DNA of 64,000 nucleotides. It comes from Alphaproteobacteria bacterium. GTDB lineage: Bacteria; Pseudomonadota; Alphaproteobacteria; JAUHZC01. The stretch covers positions 493,501 through 557,500 of the forward strand of contig CP060236.1 in the NCBI GenBank assembly GCA_023898725.1, given 5' to 3'. Position numbers and translations under genes: made by a program. Positions 18,209 to 26,946 of the stretch are shown here, piece after piece; position 1 is the stretch's first letter, and each line of letters opens with the position of its first letter. The notes below the pieces were generated by a model. The model ran no database searches. It was not told the DNA's origin and saw only the letters and a program-made list of their open reading frames with translations.

Positions 18209-18732
18209 AGTTTCATTTTATGAAGAAGAGGATTAATCGCGAGATAAACAAAAGGTGCAACAACAAATGTAATGAGGGTATGGAACTGTACCTCAAGAAA
18301 GTTGCTCGTCCCACGTTCAAAAAGCATTACGATAAGCTGGCCTACTCCAACGACACAGAAAACAAAAACCCCAAAAGCAATCCACAAAGGGATTAGCGTG
18401 CTTTCCAAAAGTTTGCGTGCTCGCCAGCTTACAATGAGATGAAAAACTCCGTAAATAAAGCCATGAAACCCGAGTGGCAGTCCTGTATAGATATCGTGTA
18501 CAAGACTGATGGCCATAACAAGAGAAAATGAAATCCGCTCAGGGATAAAAATAATCCAGAAATAAAAAGCTGGAAGAAAAAGATTAGGCCAAAGTCCAAT
18601 AAGGGTAGGGGGAACCATACAATATATTGCTCCTAGAAGAACAAGGAAAAGGCTTGGAAACGTGCGCTGGATTCGTTCACCAACGCCTCCCAAAATATTT
18701 TCCAATGATGAGCGATAACTATAATTTTTCAT
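18205..18732 (-). CDS. mreD: Rod shape-determining protein MreD
   Basis: Polytopic inner-membrane protein of the elongasome. The ATG at 18732 overlaps the mreC stop by 14 bases and gives 175 residues, the usual MreD size. A longer frame starting inside mreC is rejected. Five or so hydrophobic segments are visible, with the family-like stretch SLVHDIYTGLPLGFHGF in the middle. Identity rests on size, membrane topology and its place between mreC and mrdA. Confidence 0.88.
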   Translation of the reverse strand: MKNYSYRSSLENILGGVGERIQRTFPSLFLVLLGAIYCMVPPTLIGLWPNLFLPAFYFWIIFIPERISFSLVMAISLVHDIYTGLPLGFHGFIYGVFHLIVSWRARKLLESTLIPLWIAFGVFVFCVVGVGQLIVMLFERGTSNFLEVQFHTLITFVVAPFVYLAINPLLHKMKL

Positions 18733-19564
18733 CGATATGTTTCTTTTCCTGTGGTGCGAGAGGGGGATCAACGACAAAGACAAAATCAAGCATATCTTTG
18801 CGAACAGGGGTTTTAACAAAAACCTCATTTTTCACAATACGTGCGATTTTTCCTACAAGAATATTCGGGGCAAAAATGCCCCCTTTTCCTGTGGTGTAAA
18901 GTTTCTCCCCGATGAGCAGTTTGTGGGCATTAAGAACATGTGTGAGTTTAAGGTCCCGATTTCCTGTTCCCCTTATGATTCCTTGAATGGTTGTTTTTTC
19001 TGTGACAACGGGAATACGGCTGATGGTATCGTGAATAAGCAAAACATGAGAAGAGGAGAGTGTGCTACTAAGAACCCGGCCCACAAGGTGGTCGCGGTAT
19101 ATAACGGAAGAGTTTTTGCGAATGTTATTCACAGTTCCCCCCCTGATAATCATGCTATGTTGATAGGGCTGACCTGTTGTAAAAACAACGCGCCCCGTAT
19201 AGCGTAGCTTGATTCCGTGAGGCCGGTAACGCAATTTTTTGGCAAGCAGTTTGTATTCCACCTGCTGTGCCTGCAAGTGAATATTTTCTTTGCGCAGTGC
19301 TTTGTTTCTCTCTTTTAGTATCTTTAAGCTTTCTTGCAGATTAAGGTACTCATGCAAGCGAGTGGGGACGCCCGATAGGTAGCTAAGGGGTGCGTATAAA
19401 AAATTCAGAACGGGAAGGGTGGTACGAAAAAGATGCGTCCGAAAATTCGCTAAAATAGCAGGGTTATTTTTTTCGAGAAAAATAAGAACAAAACTTGTGA
19501 GAATAAGAACAACAGGCCGAAATGTTGTTGTTGTGTGATGATGTTTGTTCAGCCCCATGCGCAT
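18719..19564 (-). CDS. mreC: Rod shape-determining protein MreC
   Basis: Single-pass periplasmic scaffold linking MreB to PBP2. The protein has 281 residues. A membrane helix lies at about 15-33, a coiled coil at about 75-105 (ESLKILKERNKALRKENI), then the beta-rich MreC core with GTVNNIRKNSSVI, LVGRVL, HDTISRIPV and GTGNRDL. An ATG two codons later is an equally possible start. It sits 95 bases after mreB. Confidence 0.93.
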   Translation of the reverse strand: MRMGLNKHHHTTTTFRPVVLILTSFVLIFLEKNNPAILANFRTHLFRTTLPVLNFLYAPLSYLSGVPTRLHEYLNLQESLKILKERNKALRKENIHLQAQQVEYKLLAKKLRYRPHGIKLRYTGRVVFTTGQPYQHSMIIRGGTVNNIRKNSSVIYRDHLVGRVLSSTLSSSHVLLIHDTISRIPVVTEKTTIQGIIRGTGNRDLKLTHVLNAHKLLIGEKLYTTGKGGIFAPNILVGKIARIVKNEVFVKTPVRKDMLDFVFVVDPPLAPQEKKHIDEKL

Positions 19565-19659
19565 AAATTTTTATTTTTCATCCTCAGGACTTACCACACT
19601 ATCATTTGTGGCCATACACGTTCACCACTTTAAGGTTTTTGATCACCTCAGTAGTCTTT

Positions 19660-20700
19660 TTAATACATACTAATGAGAACATTTTTCAGCGTTCTCATTT
19701 CTTCAAGGGCCTTACCTGTCCCTAAAGCAACGCAAGAAAGAGGATCATCAGCAATAGAAACAGGAAGACCTGTTGCATTTCGCAGAACAACATCGAGGTT
19801 GTTTAGTAATGATCCACCACCTGTAAGAACAATACCTTTATCCACGATATCGGCAGACAGTTCAGGAGGTGTATGCTCAAGTGCAATTTTTACGCCCTCG
19901 ATGATGGCCGTAATAGGCTCGATCAGGCTTTCAGCCACATGTTGTTGAGAGATGATAATTTCTTTGGGGATCCCATTTAAAAGATCACGCCCTTTGATGC
20001 GCACTTGAGGTCCATCCTTGTCCTTTGTTAGTAATGCTGATCCAATTTCTTTTTTTACGCGCTCTGCTGTGCTTTCACCAATAAGAAGGTTGTGATGACG
20101 GCGAATGTAATTAATAATGGCTTCGTCCATGGTGTCTCCGCCTACGCGCACAGAGCGTGCATACACGATGCCGCCCAATGAGAGGACAGCTACTTCTGTT
20201 GTTCCGCCTCCGATATCAACAACGATTGACCCGGTCGGTTCTGTAACGGGAAGACCTGCCCCAATAGCCGCCGCCATGGGTTCTTCAATAAGATATACTT
20301 TTCCAGCACCCGCGCTTTCTGCTGATTCTTGGATAGCGCGCCGCTCCACAGCAGTCGCCCCTGAGGGCACACAAATGACGATTTGAGGACTGACAAAACT
20401 ACGGCGATTGTGTACCTTATGGATAAAGTGCTTAATCATTTCTTCGGCAACTTCAAAATCAGCGATGACACCCTCACGTAAGGGACGGATTGCTTGAATA
20501 TTTCCAGGTGTGCGGCCCACCATGAGTTTGGCCTCTTCGCCAACAGCAAGAACTTGCTTGCGGCCTTTTATTGTTGCAATAGCTACCACAGACGGTTCAT
20601 TCAAAACAATCCCTCTGCCTTTTACATAAACAAGGGTATTAGCGGTTCCAAGATCAATGGCCATATCGGCAGAAAGCCAGTTAATAATTTTGCGAAACAT
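19660..20700 (-). CDS. mreB: Rod shape-determining protein MreB (actin homologue)
   Basis: Bacterial actin that organises lateral wall synthesis. The protein has 346 residues. Phosphate-1 motif is AIDLGTANTLVYVKG, phosphate-2 is VVDIGGGTTEVAVLSLGG, adenosine motif is GIVLTGGGSLLNNL, and an N-terminal membrane-binding amphipathic segment is MFRKIINWLS. It is the first gene of the operon; a promoter should lie in 20701-20900, though no strong -35/-10 pair was found. Confidence 0.97.
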   Translation of the reverse strand: MFRKIINWLSADMAIDLGTANTLVYVKGRGIVLNEPSVVAIATIKGRKQVLAVGEEAKLMVGRTPGNIQAIRPLREGVIADFEVAEEMIKHFIHKVHNRRSFVSPQIVICVPSGATAVERRAIQESAESAGAGKVYLIEEPMAAAIGAGLPVTEPTGSIVVDIGGGTTEVAVLSLGGIVYARSVRVGGDTMDEAIINYIRRHHNLLIGESTAERVKKEIGSALLTKDKDGPQVRIKGRDLLNGIPKEIIISQQHVAESLIEPITAIIEGVKIALEHTPPELSADIVDKGIVLTGGGSLLNNLDVVLRNATGLPVSIADDPLSCVALGTGKALEEMRTLKNVLISMY

Positions 20701-21000
20701 GTGAACGAGCCTGTATTTTTTGGTGATAATATTATCGTAATTTTTTTAATTTACGTGAAAACCTTTATGGGGTCTACACAAAACATCTATAACAAGCCTT
20801 GTTTCCTAAAAATTATCTGGATGTCCATGAAAAGTATGAAATGGGCGCTACCCGGTGGTATCCTCATTATGATAAAATCACTATATGGATGCCACCGTTA
20901 GCGTTCATGCATACTAAGGAATAAGTATTACCAATCGGTTAATTGTTACGACTGATAAAATGCTTATTGGGTTTTGGCGGTGCACAAGAAGAACGAGGCA
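20701..21000. other. Intergenic region upstream of mreB
   Basis: About 300 AT-rich bases between the M48 gene stop and mreB. It presumably contains the mreB operon promoter (-). No gene, tRNA or hairpin with a T-run was seen, and short open frames here look like chance. Confidence 0.5.
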
Positions 21001-21903
21001 CTATTGGGTTTTGGGCGCGCGCGCGTGTGGTGTGCGCACTCGGCCGTTTGCGAGTATTTTTTTTCCCACGTGGACAGTGTGTTGACCGAAGTGGATGAGT
21101 GGGTGTCGGGGCATTTTTACGGGACCTGGAAGCATTTCGATTATTCGTTTAGTGCGGTTGTGTGAGCTGGGGTGTGTGGAAAAAAACTCCTGCCAGAGGG
21201 GAGTCTCGTCCACATGAGAGGCCCACTCCATAAATTGAAGCGCACCATTAAGATTTTTTTTTGTTTTGTATAACAGATAGGCCCCCCATCTGTCAGCTGC
21301 GTACTCTTCTTGTCGTGAATAATCGTGGCGATAAATGAGGGCAGAACGTGCAACCAGAGCTCCAATTCCAGCGCCAAAAATCCATTTTACGACCTGTGTA
21401 AGGACAAGATTGCGACCATATTGTTTGAGGTGATCACGATTTTGGAAATGTCCCAGCTCATGGCATAAAACAAATAATAAAACATCCTCATTATTAATTT
21501 CCTTCATCAAAGAATCTGTCACGATAATGTTGCCACCGGGGGCCGCGAAAGCATTTGCCTCATCATCCTTCACAACATAGACTTTGTAATCATAATGATA
21601 CGGTAGAACGTCTATGGGAATTTTGCGAAAAACACGCTGGATGTGATGGGTTAGTTTCTTTTTGACCTTATAGCTGTGTTCTTCAATCTTGAGGGGAATA
21701 CGTATCTGCTGCCATAACCATTGCTCTTGGGCCGGTGTAATATTCTCAACAACGCTATCAAGGATGATCCCCATGACACCATAAATAATCCAAGCAATGA
21801 TAAGAGCGGGAATAATAAGGATAAAAAATGTGCGATAATATCCTTTGATACGAATATTAGGATTAAAATCATGAAAAAGGGAAGGCTTAAAGATGATCGC
21901 CAT
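21001..21903 (-). CDS. Membrane-anchored M48-family zinc metalloprotease
   Basis: Metallopeptidase of 300 residues. A transmembrane segment lies at about 25-48. The zinc site is HELGH (148-152) with the third ligand Glu200 in SRQEEYAADRWG, and NAFAAPGG precedes it. The catalytic domain most likely faces the periplasm, as in Oma1/LoiP/BepA-type enzymes for envelope quality control. The ATG at 21903 overlaps the upstream YbjQ-like gene by 17 bases; an upstream GTG/TTG extension is not needed. Co-expression with two YbjQ-like proteins suggests a shared envelope-stress role, which is inference. Confidence 0.88.
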   Translation of the reverse strand: MAIIFKPSLFHDFNPNIRIKGYYRTFFILIIPALIIAWIIYGVMGIILDSVVENITPAQEQWLWQQIRIPLKIEEHSYKVKKKLTHHIQRVFRKIPIDVLPYHYDYKVYVVKDDEANAFAAPGGNIIVTDSLMKEINNEDVLLFVLCHELGHFQNRDHLKQYGRNLVLTQVVKWIFGAGIGALVARSALIYRHDYSRQEEYAADRWGAYLLYKTKKNLNGALQFMEWASHVDETPLWQEFFSTHPSSHNRTKRIIEMLPGPVKMPRHPLIHFGQHTVHVGKKILANGRVRTPHARAPKTQ

Positions 21904-22336
21904 GCGCGCCCTTTTCCTGCCAATATACGGCAGTACCATAAGTAACGATCTCTACAATCCGTCTCCCAACCTTACTGGTGCAAAAGTGAACATTGATCAG
22001 TGCATCCGCGTCAGGGCATTGTTCTTTTAAGCGCAGAATGCTTTCTCGGCGTGCGCGATCGAGTATAAGTTCGTATGAGGCAACGCGTCCCCCAAACATA
22101 CCGCGAAGAATTGATAGTACATACTTAAACAAATCGTCAGCAATAGAAATACTACTAATGACAAGTTTGGTGCGACTTACAAAAACCCTCTGTTTTTTCA
22201 GAGAGGTAGTCATAACGGGAATATTAGCATAAAGAATTTCCCGGGTCTGAATATCTACATAATGCTGCCTCTCAAGATGTCGGGCCCAGACAGCAATAAA
22301 AATTATACTAAGAATAACGAGTCCACTCTCAAGCAT
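21887..22336 (-). CDS. Membrane-anchored YbjQ/UPF0145-like protein
   Basis: Protein of 149 residues. An N-terminal hydrophobic helix (about 5-18) is followed by a YbjQ-type (DUF74/UPF0145) fold with LKKQRVFVSRTKLV, RGMFGGRVASYELIL, AL-like DALINVHF and a final VTYGTAV strand. The family forms pentamers and has no settled function; a heavy-metal link is only historical. The ATG at 22336 overlaps the preceding paralogue by 8 bases. It appears to be a diverged duplicate of that paralogue with an added membrane anchor. Confidence 0.75.
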   Translation of the reverse strand: MLESGLVILSIIFIAVWARHLERQHYVDIQTREILYANIPVMTTSLKKQRVFVSRTKLVISSISIADDLFKYVLSILRGMFGGRVASYELILDRARRESILRLKEQCPDADALINVHFCTSKVGRRIVEIVTYGTAVYWQEKGAHGDHL

Positions 22337-22676
22337 CTGCAATTACCCTTACGGCCGTTCCATAGGCAATAAGTTCGGCAGCGCCATCCCCAATTTCGGA
22401 GGTGGCAAATCGAATATTCAGCACAGCATTAGCTCCTGCGTAATGGGCTTTTTCTTTGAGTCTCTGGAGGGCTTCGGTGTGGACATCCTCAAGAAGTTTT
22501 GAGTACCCATGGACTTCCCCACCCCATATTTTGTGCCAAAGAGCTTGCAAGTGTGATACAAGATGGCGTGTCTCGACGATGCTTCCCACAACCAGTCCAT
22601 AGTGCGTGTCGATTCTGAACCCAGGAAGAGTATCAAGGTTTGTTATTATAATAGCGTCGCATGGGGTGTTCGGCAT
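22329..22676 (-). CDS. YbjQ/UPF0145 family protein
   Basis: Protein of 115 residues matching the small YbjQ family: an N-terminal strand with LDTLPGFRIDTHYGLVVGSIV, a helix with EVHGYSKLLEDVHTEALQRL, then GANAVLNIRFATSEI and AYGTAV. Known members are cytoplasmic homopentamers of unknown function. It is the first gene of the three-gene overlapping set ending in the M48 peptidase. Confidence 0.85.
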   Translation of the reverse strand: MPNTPCDAIIITNLDTLPGFRIDTHYGLVVGSIVETRHLVSHLQALWHKIWGGEVHGYSKLLEDVHTEALQRLKEKAHYAGANAVLNIRFATSEIGDGAAELIAYGTAVRVIADA

Positions 22677-22693
22677 GTGTCACAGATGTGATG

Positions 22694-22718
22694 GTCTTCT
22701 TCAAGTATGAAAGAAGAC
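22694..22718. repeat. 8-bp inverted repeat between divergent YbjQ and secretin genes
   Basis: GTCTTCTT (22694-22701) and AAGAAGAC (22711-22718) flank nine bases. It lies 18 bases before the YbjQ start in the 285-bp divergent gap. It may be an operator or a leader hairpin. The rest of 22677-22961 shows no gene. Confidence 0.35.
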
Positions 22719-22961
22719 GGTTAAAAATTCATGTATTTCTAAAGAATGCCTGTCTATACAGGGTATTTGTCTTTCATGTGCTGTGTTGCACGAGGTTAAA
22801 CGTTGGATGATTGAGACAGATCCATTGAAGACACTCTTATGGCTCTTGCGATAATTTTTGTGTAATATCGTGTTGCTTGTCAACGAGGCATCTTCATTTT
22901 TTTAATTGTCAAATCCTGGCGAAGTGATACAAGTATCGAATGATTTTAAAGAAAATTACAC

Positions 22962-24605
22962 ATGATAAAATGTGTTTTAAAAAAATTACCATTGGTATTG
23001 TTGTTTCTAACCTTGTCTTTTTCAGGATGCGCACACACAGACTATCACGATCCTAGTCTTCGATCTTCTCAAGATTCATATGAGTCCTCTTTGACGGATC
23101 CCCTTTTTGATGATGCGCCCTCCTTTGTGCCTCCGAAAATTCCCAAGAATACGATAGGTGACGCGTTTAAAAAACCCCTTGATATGACAATTTCGGGGGA
23201 AATTGGCGTGAAGGAACTTGTGCACAAAATTGCTACAGTAGGAAAGATTAATCTTATAAGTAATACCCCCCTCGTGGGTGATATTTTTATTAACTCCCAT
23301 CGTGAAACGGCCGAGGTGCTGCTGGCGAAGATCGCTCAGGTCACCAATCTTGCCTACCAGATAGAAGGGGATTGTTTGCATATTTTACCTAATATTCCTT
23401 ATACCAAAACATATAGTGTCCAATTTTTAAACATTCGGCGCCATAAAGACTCATCCCTGGTCATCGGAACGGATATATTCAATGGGGGATCCGAAGTGAC
23501 CACCGGCTCTCAACCCTCTCGAGGTTTAAGCGGATCAAGTACAAAAATAGCTGCAGAAACCACGCTTGATTTTTGGAAGGAACTCGACGCAAACCTTCAA
23601 TCACTTTTGCAAACATCAGCGCTGGGGAAAGCCCACGAAGGTTCCCATGTAGGGGATGTGCGCTATTCTGTGCATAAGCAAGCTGGAATCTTAACGCTTA
23701 CGGCGAGTCATCAGCAACATCATCTTGTGAGTTCCTACTTAACGCTTTTGCGCCAACAGACAAATGCTCAGGTGCTTATTGAAGCGAAAATAATCGAGGT
23801 TAATTTGAATGATAAATTTCAAGGGGGCATTGATTGGCACTCCGTCAAGAAGCAGGTTGCTATGGGGGCTCCTCTGGGTAATTTGGCCCAACCCGGCGGA
23901 TATCGCCCCCCAGGACCTTTGGGGGCGCGGAATGTTTTTTCTTTAGGGGGATTTGGGCGTAATATTTCAGGCTTTGTTAGGCTTCTTAATGTGTTTGGAA
24001 CTGTCCGTACGCTTTCAAATCCCCGACTAACCGTTTTGAATAATAATGTGGCTGTTTTAAAGGCGGCCACTAACCATGTTTTCTTTCGTGTCAATTATCA
24101 ACGGGAAATTCGCTCGCTGAGTCGCCCTGATATTGAACGCGCATCCAGTGAGGTTCACACAATTCCTGTGGGGCTTATTATGACTGTACAGCCATCTGTT
24201 GATATTTCAACAGGGCGCATTACGATGAGTTTGCGTCCCACAATTACCCGCATTACCAACGAAGTCGAAGATCCTGCTGTTGGGATTTTAACGTCAGGAC
24301 AAAGAAGTTCAACCGTGCCGGAGGTACAGGTGCGTGAAATGGATTCAATCATTCAAATTCGCACAGGAGAGGTCGTTGTGTTGGGAGGGCTTATGGAGGA
24401 GCGGTCAGATAACATTGATGCTCGCACGCCTATTCCGGGGCTTTCCCACGTGTTGCGTGGGAAAGATGATCAACGCACAGTAACGGAACTTGTAATCCTT
24501 ATGCGTGCCTATATTTTACCAGAAGATCAATCGCTTTATAATTCAGCTGACGCACGAATATACAATAAGTTTACAAAAGATCCGCGACGACTACGGCTGC
24601 AATAA
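22962..24605 (+). CDS. Secretin lipoprotein (PilQ/MshL-GspD family)
   Basis: Outer-membrane secretin subunit of 547 residues. The signal peptide ends in the lipobox LSFSGC (about residue 22), so it should be lipid-anchored. An N-terminal N0/STN-like domain (about 70-140) includes ISGEIGVKELVHKIA. The C-terminal secretin domain has VLIEAKIIEVNLND, TLSNPRLTVLNNN, PEVQVREMDSIIQIRTGEVVVLGGLM and a closing strand. It resembles MshL/PilQ more than type III secretins. No other pilus or type II secretion gene is in the window, so the system it serves is unknown. Confidence 0.88.
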   Translation: MIKCVLKKLPLVLLFLTLSFSGCAHTDYHDPSLRSSQDSYESSLTDPLFDDAPSFVPPKIPKNTIGDAFKKPLDMTISGEIGVKELVHKIATVGKINLISNTPLVGDIFINSHRETAEVLLAKIAQVTNLAYQIEGDCLHILPNIPYTKTYSVQFLNIRRHKDSSLVIGTDIFNGGSEVTTGSQPSRGLSGSSTKIAAETTLDFWKELDANLQSLLQTSALGKAHEGSHVGDVRYSVHKQAGILTLTASHQQHHLVSSYLTLLRQQTNAQVLIEAKIIEVNLNDKFQGGIDWHSVKKQVAMGAPLGNLAQPGGYRPPGPLGARNVFSLGGFGRNISGFVRLLNVFGTVRTLSNPRLTVLNNNVAVLKAATNHVFFRVNYQREIRSLSRPDIERASSEVHTIPVGLIMTVQPSVDISTGRITMSLRPTITRITNEVEDPAVGILTSGQRSSTVPEVQVREMDSIIQIRTGEVVVLGGLMEERSDNIDARTPIPGLSHVLRGKDDQRTVTELVILMRAYILPEDQSLYNSADARIYNKFTKDPRRLRLQ

Positions 24606-24741
24606 CGCCGCCCTTGGTTACCCATGCTCATAAGTCATACTAATAAGTAAAAATTAACGCTTGAAGAGTGCAGCAAAAATTGGGTATGTTCTCACTTGTG
24701 AGAGGTAGTTCTCTTACATAGCCTCCCTAAAATAAACTGTT

Positions 24742-24777
24742 GGCCGGTTACGCAAGTACCCGGCCTTCGGTTTTTTA
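24742..24777 (+). terminator. Rho-independent terminator after the secretin gene
   Basis: Stem GGCCGG (24742-24747)/CCGGCC (24760-24765) with an inner TAC/GTA pairing around a GCAA loop, followed after five bases by six T (24771-24776). It lies about 135 bases past the secretin stop. A small RNA could end here, but no family was recognised in 24606-24741, which does contain short local hairpins such as CTCA-CTTG-TGAG. Confidence 0.7.
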
Positions 24778-24864
24778 TACTCCACTCTTATTTCCAGACA
24801 GTGATAGAACCCTTGTGCTAGAATCAATAATTCGCTAATAAATAGATTTATTCATTGTATTCCT

Positions 24865-25995
24865 ATGCAACGCCCAAACACACTTGAACCATGGCAAGAC
24901 CCAACTGCCCGCCCTTATATTGAGATTGTTGATGTTTCAAAGGATTTTAACGGGCTTCCTATTTTAAACAATGTCTCCCTTTCAATTTATCGGGAGGAGT
25001 TTTTTTCTCTTCTTGGCCCCTCGGGATGTGGGAAAACAACACTTCTGCGTATTTTGGCAGGCCTTGATACGCCATCATCCGGAAAAATATATATTGATGG
25101 TGTGGATGTAACGCGCCGACCGCCCTTTGAGCGTCCCGTGAACATGATGTTTCAATCATATGCGCTTTTTCCCCATATGACCGTTGCCCAAAATGTTGCA
25201 TTTGGACTCAAGCAAGAGGGAACCCCACGTGACGAGATTAGTGATCGTGTTCGTGACGCTCTTCGCCTTGTCCATATGGATCGGTTTCATCACCGTAAAC
25301 CAGACCAACTTTCTGGGGGACAGCGGCAGCGTGTAGCTCTTGCGCGCAGTCTTGTGAAGCGCCCTAAGCTTCTTTTACTGGATGAACCAATGGCGGCACT
25401 TGATCGCCAACTGCGTGAAAGTACCCAATTTGAACTTGTCAACATTCAAGAACAAGTGGGTGTTACTTTCATTATGGTTACCCACGATCAAGAAGAAGCA
25501 ATGACGATGTCGACGCGTGCGGGCATTATGGAAGAAGGAAAAATTCGCCAGGTAGGCACCCCCAATGAAATTTATGAGTATCCAAACTCACGCTATGTTG
25601 CCGATTTTTTTGGTTGGATGAACATTTTTGATGGAATCGTAACGGAAAATGGCCATGACTTTGTCAAGGTGATGGGTGATGACTCTACCCAAGAGTTCTA
25701 TGTCAGCCATACAGCAACAATTCCTACGGGTGCTCATGTAAGTGTTGCCATCCGTCCGGAGAAAATCTTTATGTCTAAAGAAACCACGGATCCGATACAT
25801 AATAACCTCAAGGGGACGGTTAAAGAAATAGCCTACCAAGGAGATATCTCAATTTATCATGTCCTTCTGACCTCTGGAAAAACAGTTCTTGCTACACAGC
25901 CTAATCTTGTTCGTTTAACCGAAAGACCCATTACGTGGAATGATGAAGTATACCTTCATTGGCATGACCACAGTGCTATTATTCTCACAGGTTAA
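24865..25995 (+). CDS. potG: Polyamine ABC importer ATP-binding protein, PotG-type
   Basis: ATPase of a spermidine/putrescine importer, 376 residues. Walker A is GPSGCGKTT (51-59), then NMMFQSYALFPHMTV, signature QLSGGQRQRVALARSL, Walker B LLLLDEPMAALD, H-loop THDQEEAMTM and a C-terminal TOBE domain (about 295-370). The sequence follows PotG of the putrescine system more closely than PotA, by recall. The ATG has no obvious Shine-Dalgarno site. It heads a three-gene set with permeases potH and potI. Confidence 0.9.
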   Translation: MQRPNTLEPWQDPTARPYIEIVDVSKDFNGLPILNNVSLSIYREEFFSLLGPSGCGKTTLLRILAGLDTPSSGKIYIDGVDVTRRPPFERPVNMMFQSYALFPHMTVAQNVAFGLKQEGTPRDEISDRVRDALRLVHMDRFHHRKPDQLSGGQRQRVALARSLVKRPKLLLLDEPMAALDRQLRESTQFELVNIQEQVGVTFIMVTHDQEEAMTMSTRAGIMEEGKIRQVGTPNEIYEYPNSRYVADFFGWMNIFDGIVTENGHDFVKVMGDDSTQEFYVSHTATIPTGAHVSVAIRPEKIFMSKETTDPIHNNLKGTVKEIAYQGDISIYHVLLTSGKTVLATQPNLVRLTERPITWNDEVYLHWHDHSAIILTG

Positions 25996-26013
25996 GCAAA
26001 TAGGATGAGCACC

Positions 26014-26946
26014 ATGAAGCGCCTTTGGACTAAATATCGCATTAACCGAAAACTTTTGATGCTTATCCCCTTTGTGTGGATTCTTCTTTTTCTTTTGCTT
26101 CCCTTGGTGACGCTACTTGAAATTAGTCTTACGCAGGAAGGGTTTGATGTACCCCCTATCAAAGGATTTGCACGCTGGTTGTCTGGTCAAACCCTGGTCA
26201 TTCAAATTAACATCAGCAAATATCTTACCCTTTATAATGATCCTATCTATACTTTGGCGTTGCTCCGTTCGTTAAAAATAGCGACGCTGTCCACATTTTT
26301 TTGTTTACTCGCCAGCTATCCTATTGCCTATGGAATAGCTCGCGCAGATCCACGCTATCGATTTTTATTAATTACAGGGGTTATGCTTCCTTTTTGGACA
26401 CCCTTTCTTATTCGTGTGTATGCTTGGATTGGTATCCTGGGTGATCATGGGCCGATTAACAATGCACTTCTTTGGTTGGGAATGATTCGTGAACCCCTTC
26501 ACCTAAACAATAGCTTGTTTGCGGTGTGCTTGGGGATTGTTTATTCGTATATGCCCTTTATGGTTTTGCCTCTTTATGTGTCTTTATGCAAAATTGATTA
26601 TCTTTTGCTTGAGGCCGCCTATGATCTCGGGTGTCGCCCCCTTAAGGCTTTTTGGAGGATTGTCTTTCCACTTTCCCTACGCGGCGTCTATGCGGGATGT
26701 CTGATCGTTTTTGTCCCTGTTATGGGAGAGTATGTCATTCCTGAGCTTCTTGGGGGTATTGATGAGTATATGACAAGCAAAATCCTATGGATGAACTTTT
26801 TTGGTAGCTCTGATTGGCCCCAAGCATCGGCTCTTGCGATTGTGCTGATGTGTCTTATTTTCTTCCCTTTATTTCTGGCAGAGCGCTTGACTACAAAAGA
26901 GACAGAGCCGTATGAAAACCTGCCAGATGAAGGGAGTGCGCGATGA
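26014..26946 (+). CDS. potH: Polyamine ABC importer permease, PotH-type
   Basis: Inner-membrane permease of 310 residues with six membrane helices. The ATG at 26014 has AGGA eight bases upstream; the ATG at 26005 lies directly against that site. PotH-like features are a long first periplasmic loop, LPFWTPFLIRVYAWIGIL, the EAA loop (EAAYDLGCRPLKAFWRIVFPLS) that contacts PotG, and GEYVIPELLGG. The stop overlaps the potI start as ATGA. Confidence 0.9.
   Translation: MKRLWTKYRINRKLLMLIPFVWILLFLLLPLVTLLEISLTQEGFDVPPIKGFARWLSGQTLVIQINISKYLTLYNDPIYTLALLRSLKIATLSTFFCLLASYPIAYGIARADPRYRFLLITGVMLPFWTPFLIRVYAWIGILGDHGPINNALLWLGMIREPLHLNNSLFAVCLGIVYSYMPFMVLPLYVSLCKIDYLLLEAAYDLGCRPLKAFWRIVFPLSLRGVYAGCLIVFVPVMGEYVIPELLGGIDEYMTSKILWMNFFGSSDWPQASALAIVLMCLIFFPLFLAERLTTKETEPYENLPDEGSAR

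Noticed and set aside
20117..20386. Ser/Thr/Pro-rich frame opposite mreB
   Set aside because: Antisense reading of a highly conserved mreB; composition is what that reading yields.
21015..21045. GC/GT alternating run
   Set aside because: It lies inside the M48 coding end and is explained by Ala/Arg/His/Val codons, not a separate element.
24606..24741. Possible small RNA before the terminator at 24742
   Set aside because: Short hairpins exist, but no known RNA pattern or promoter was recognised; recorded only in the terminator entry.
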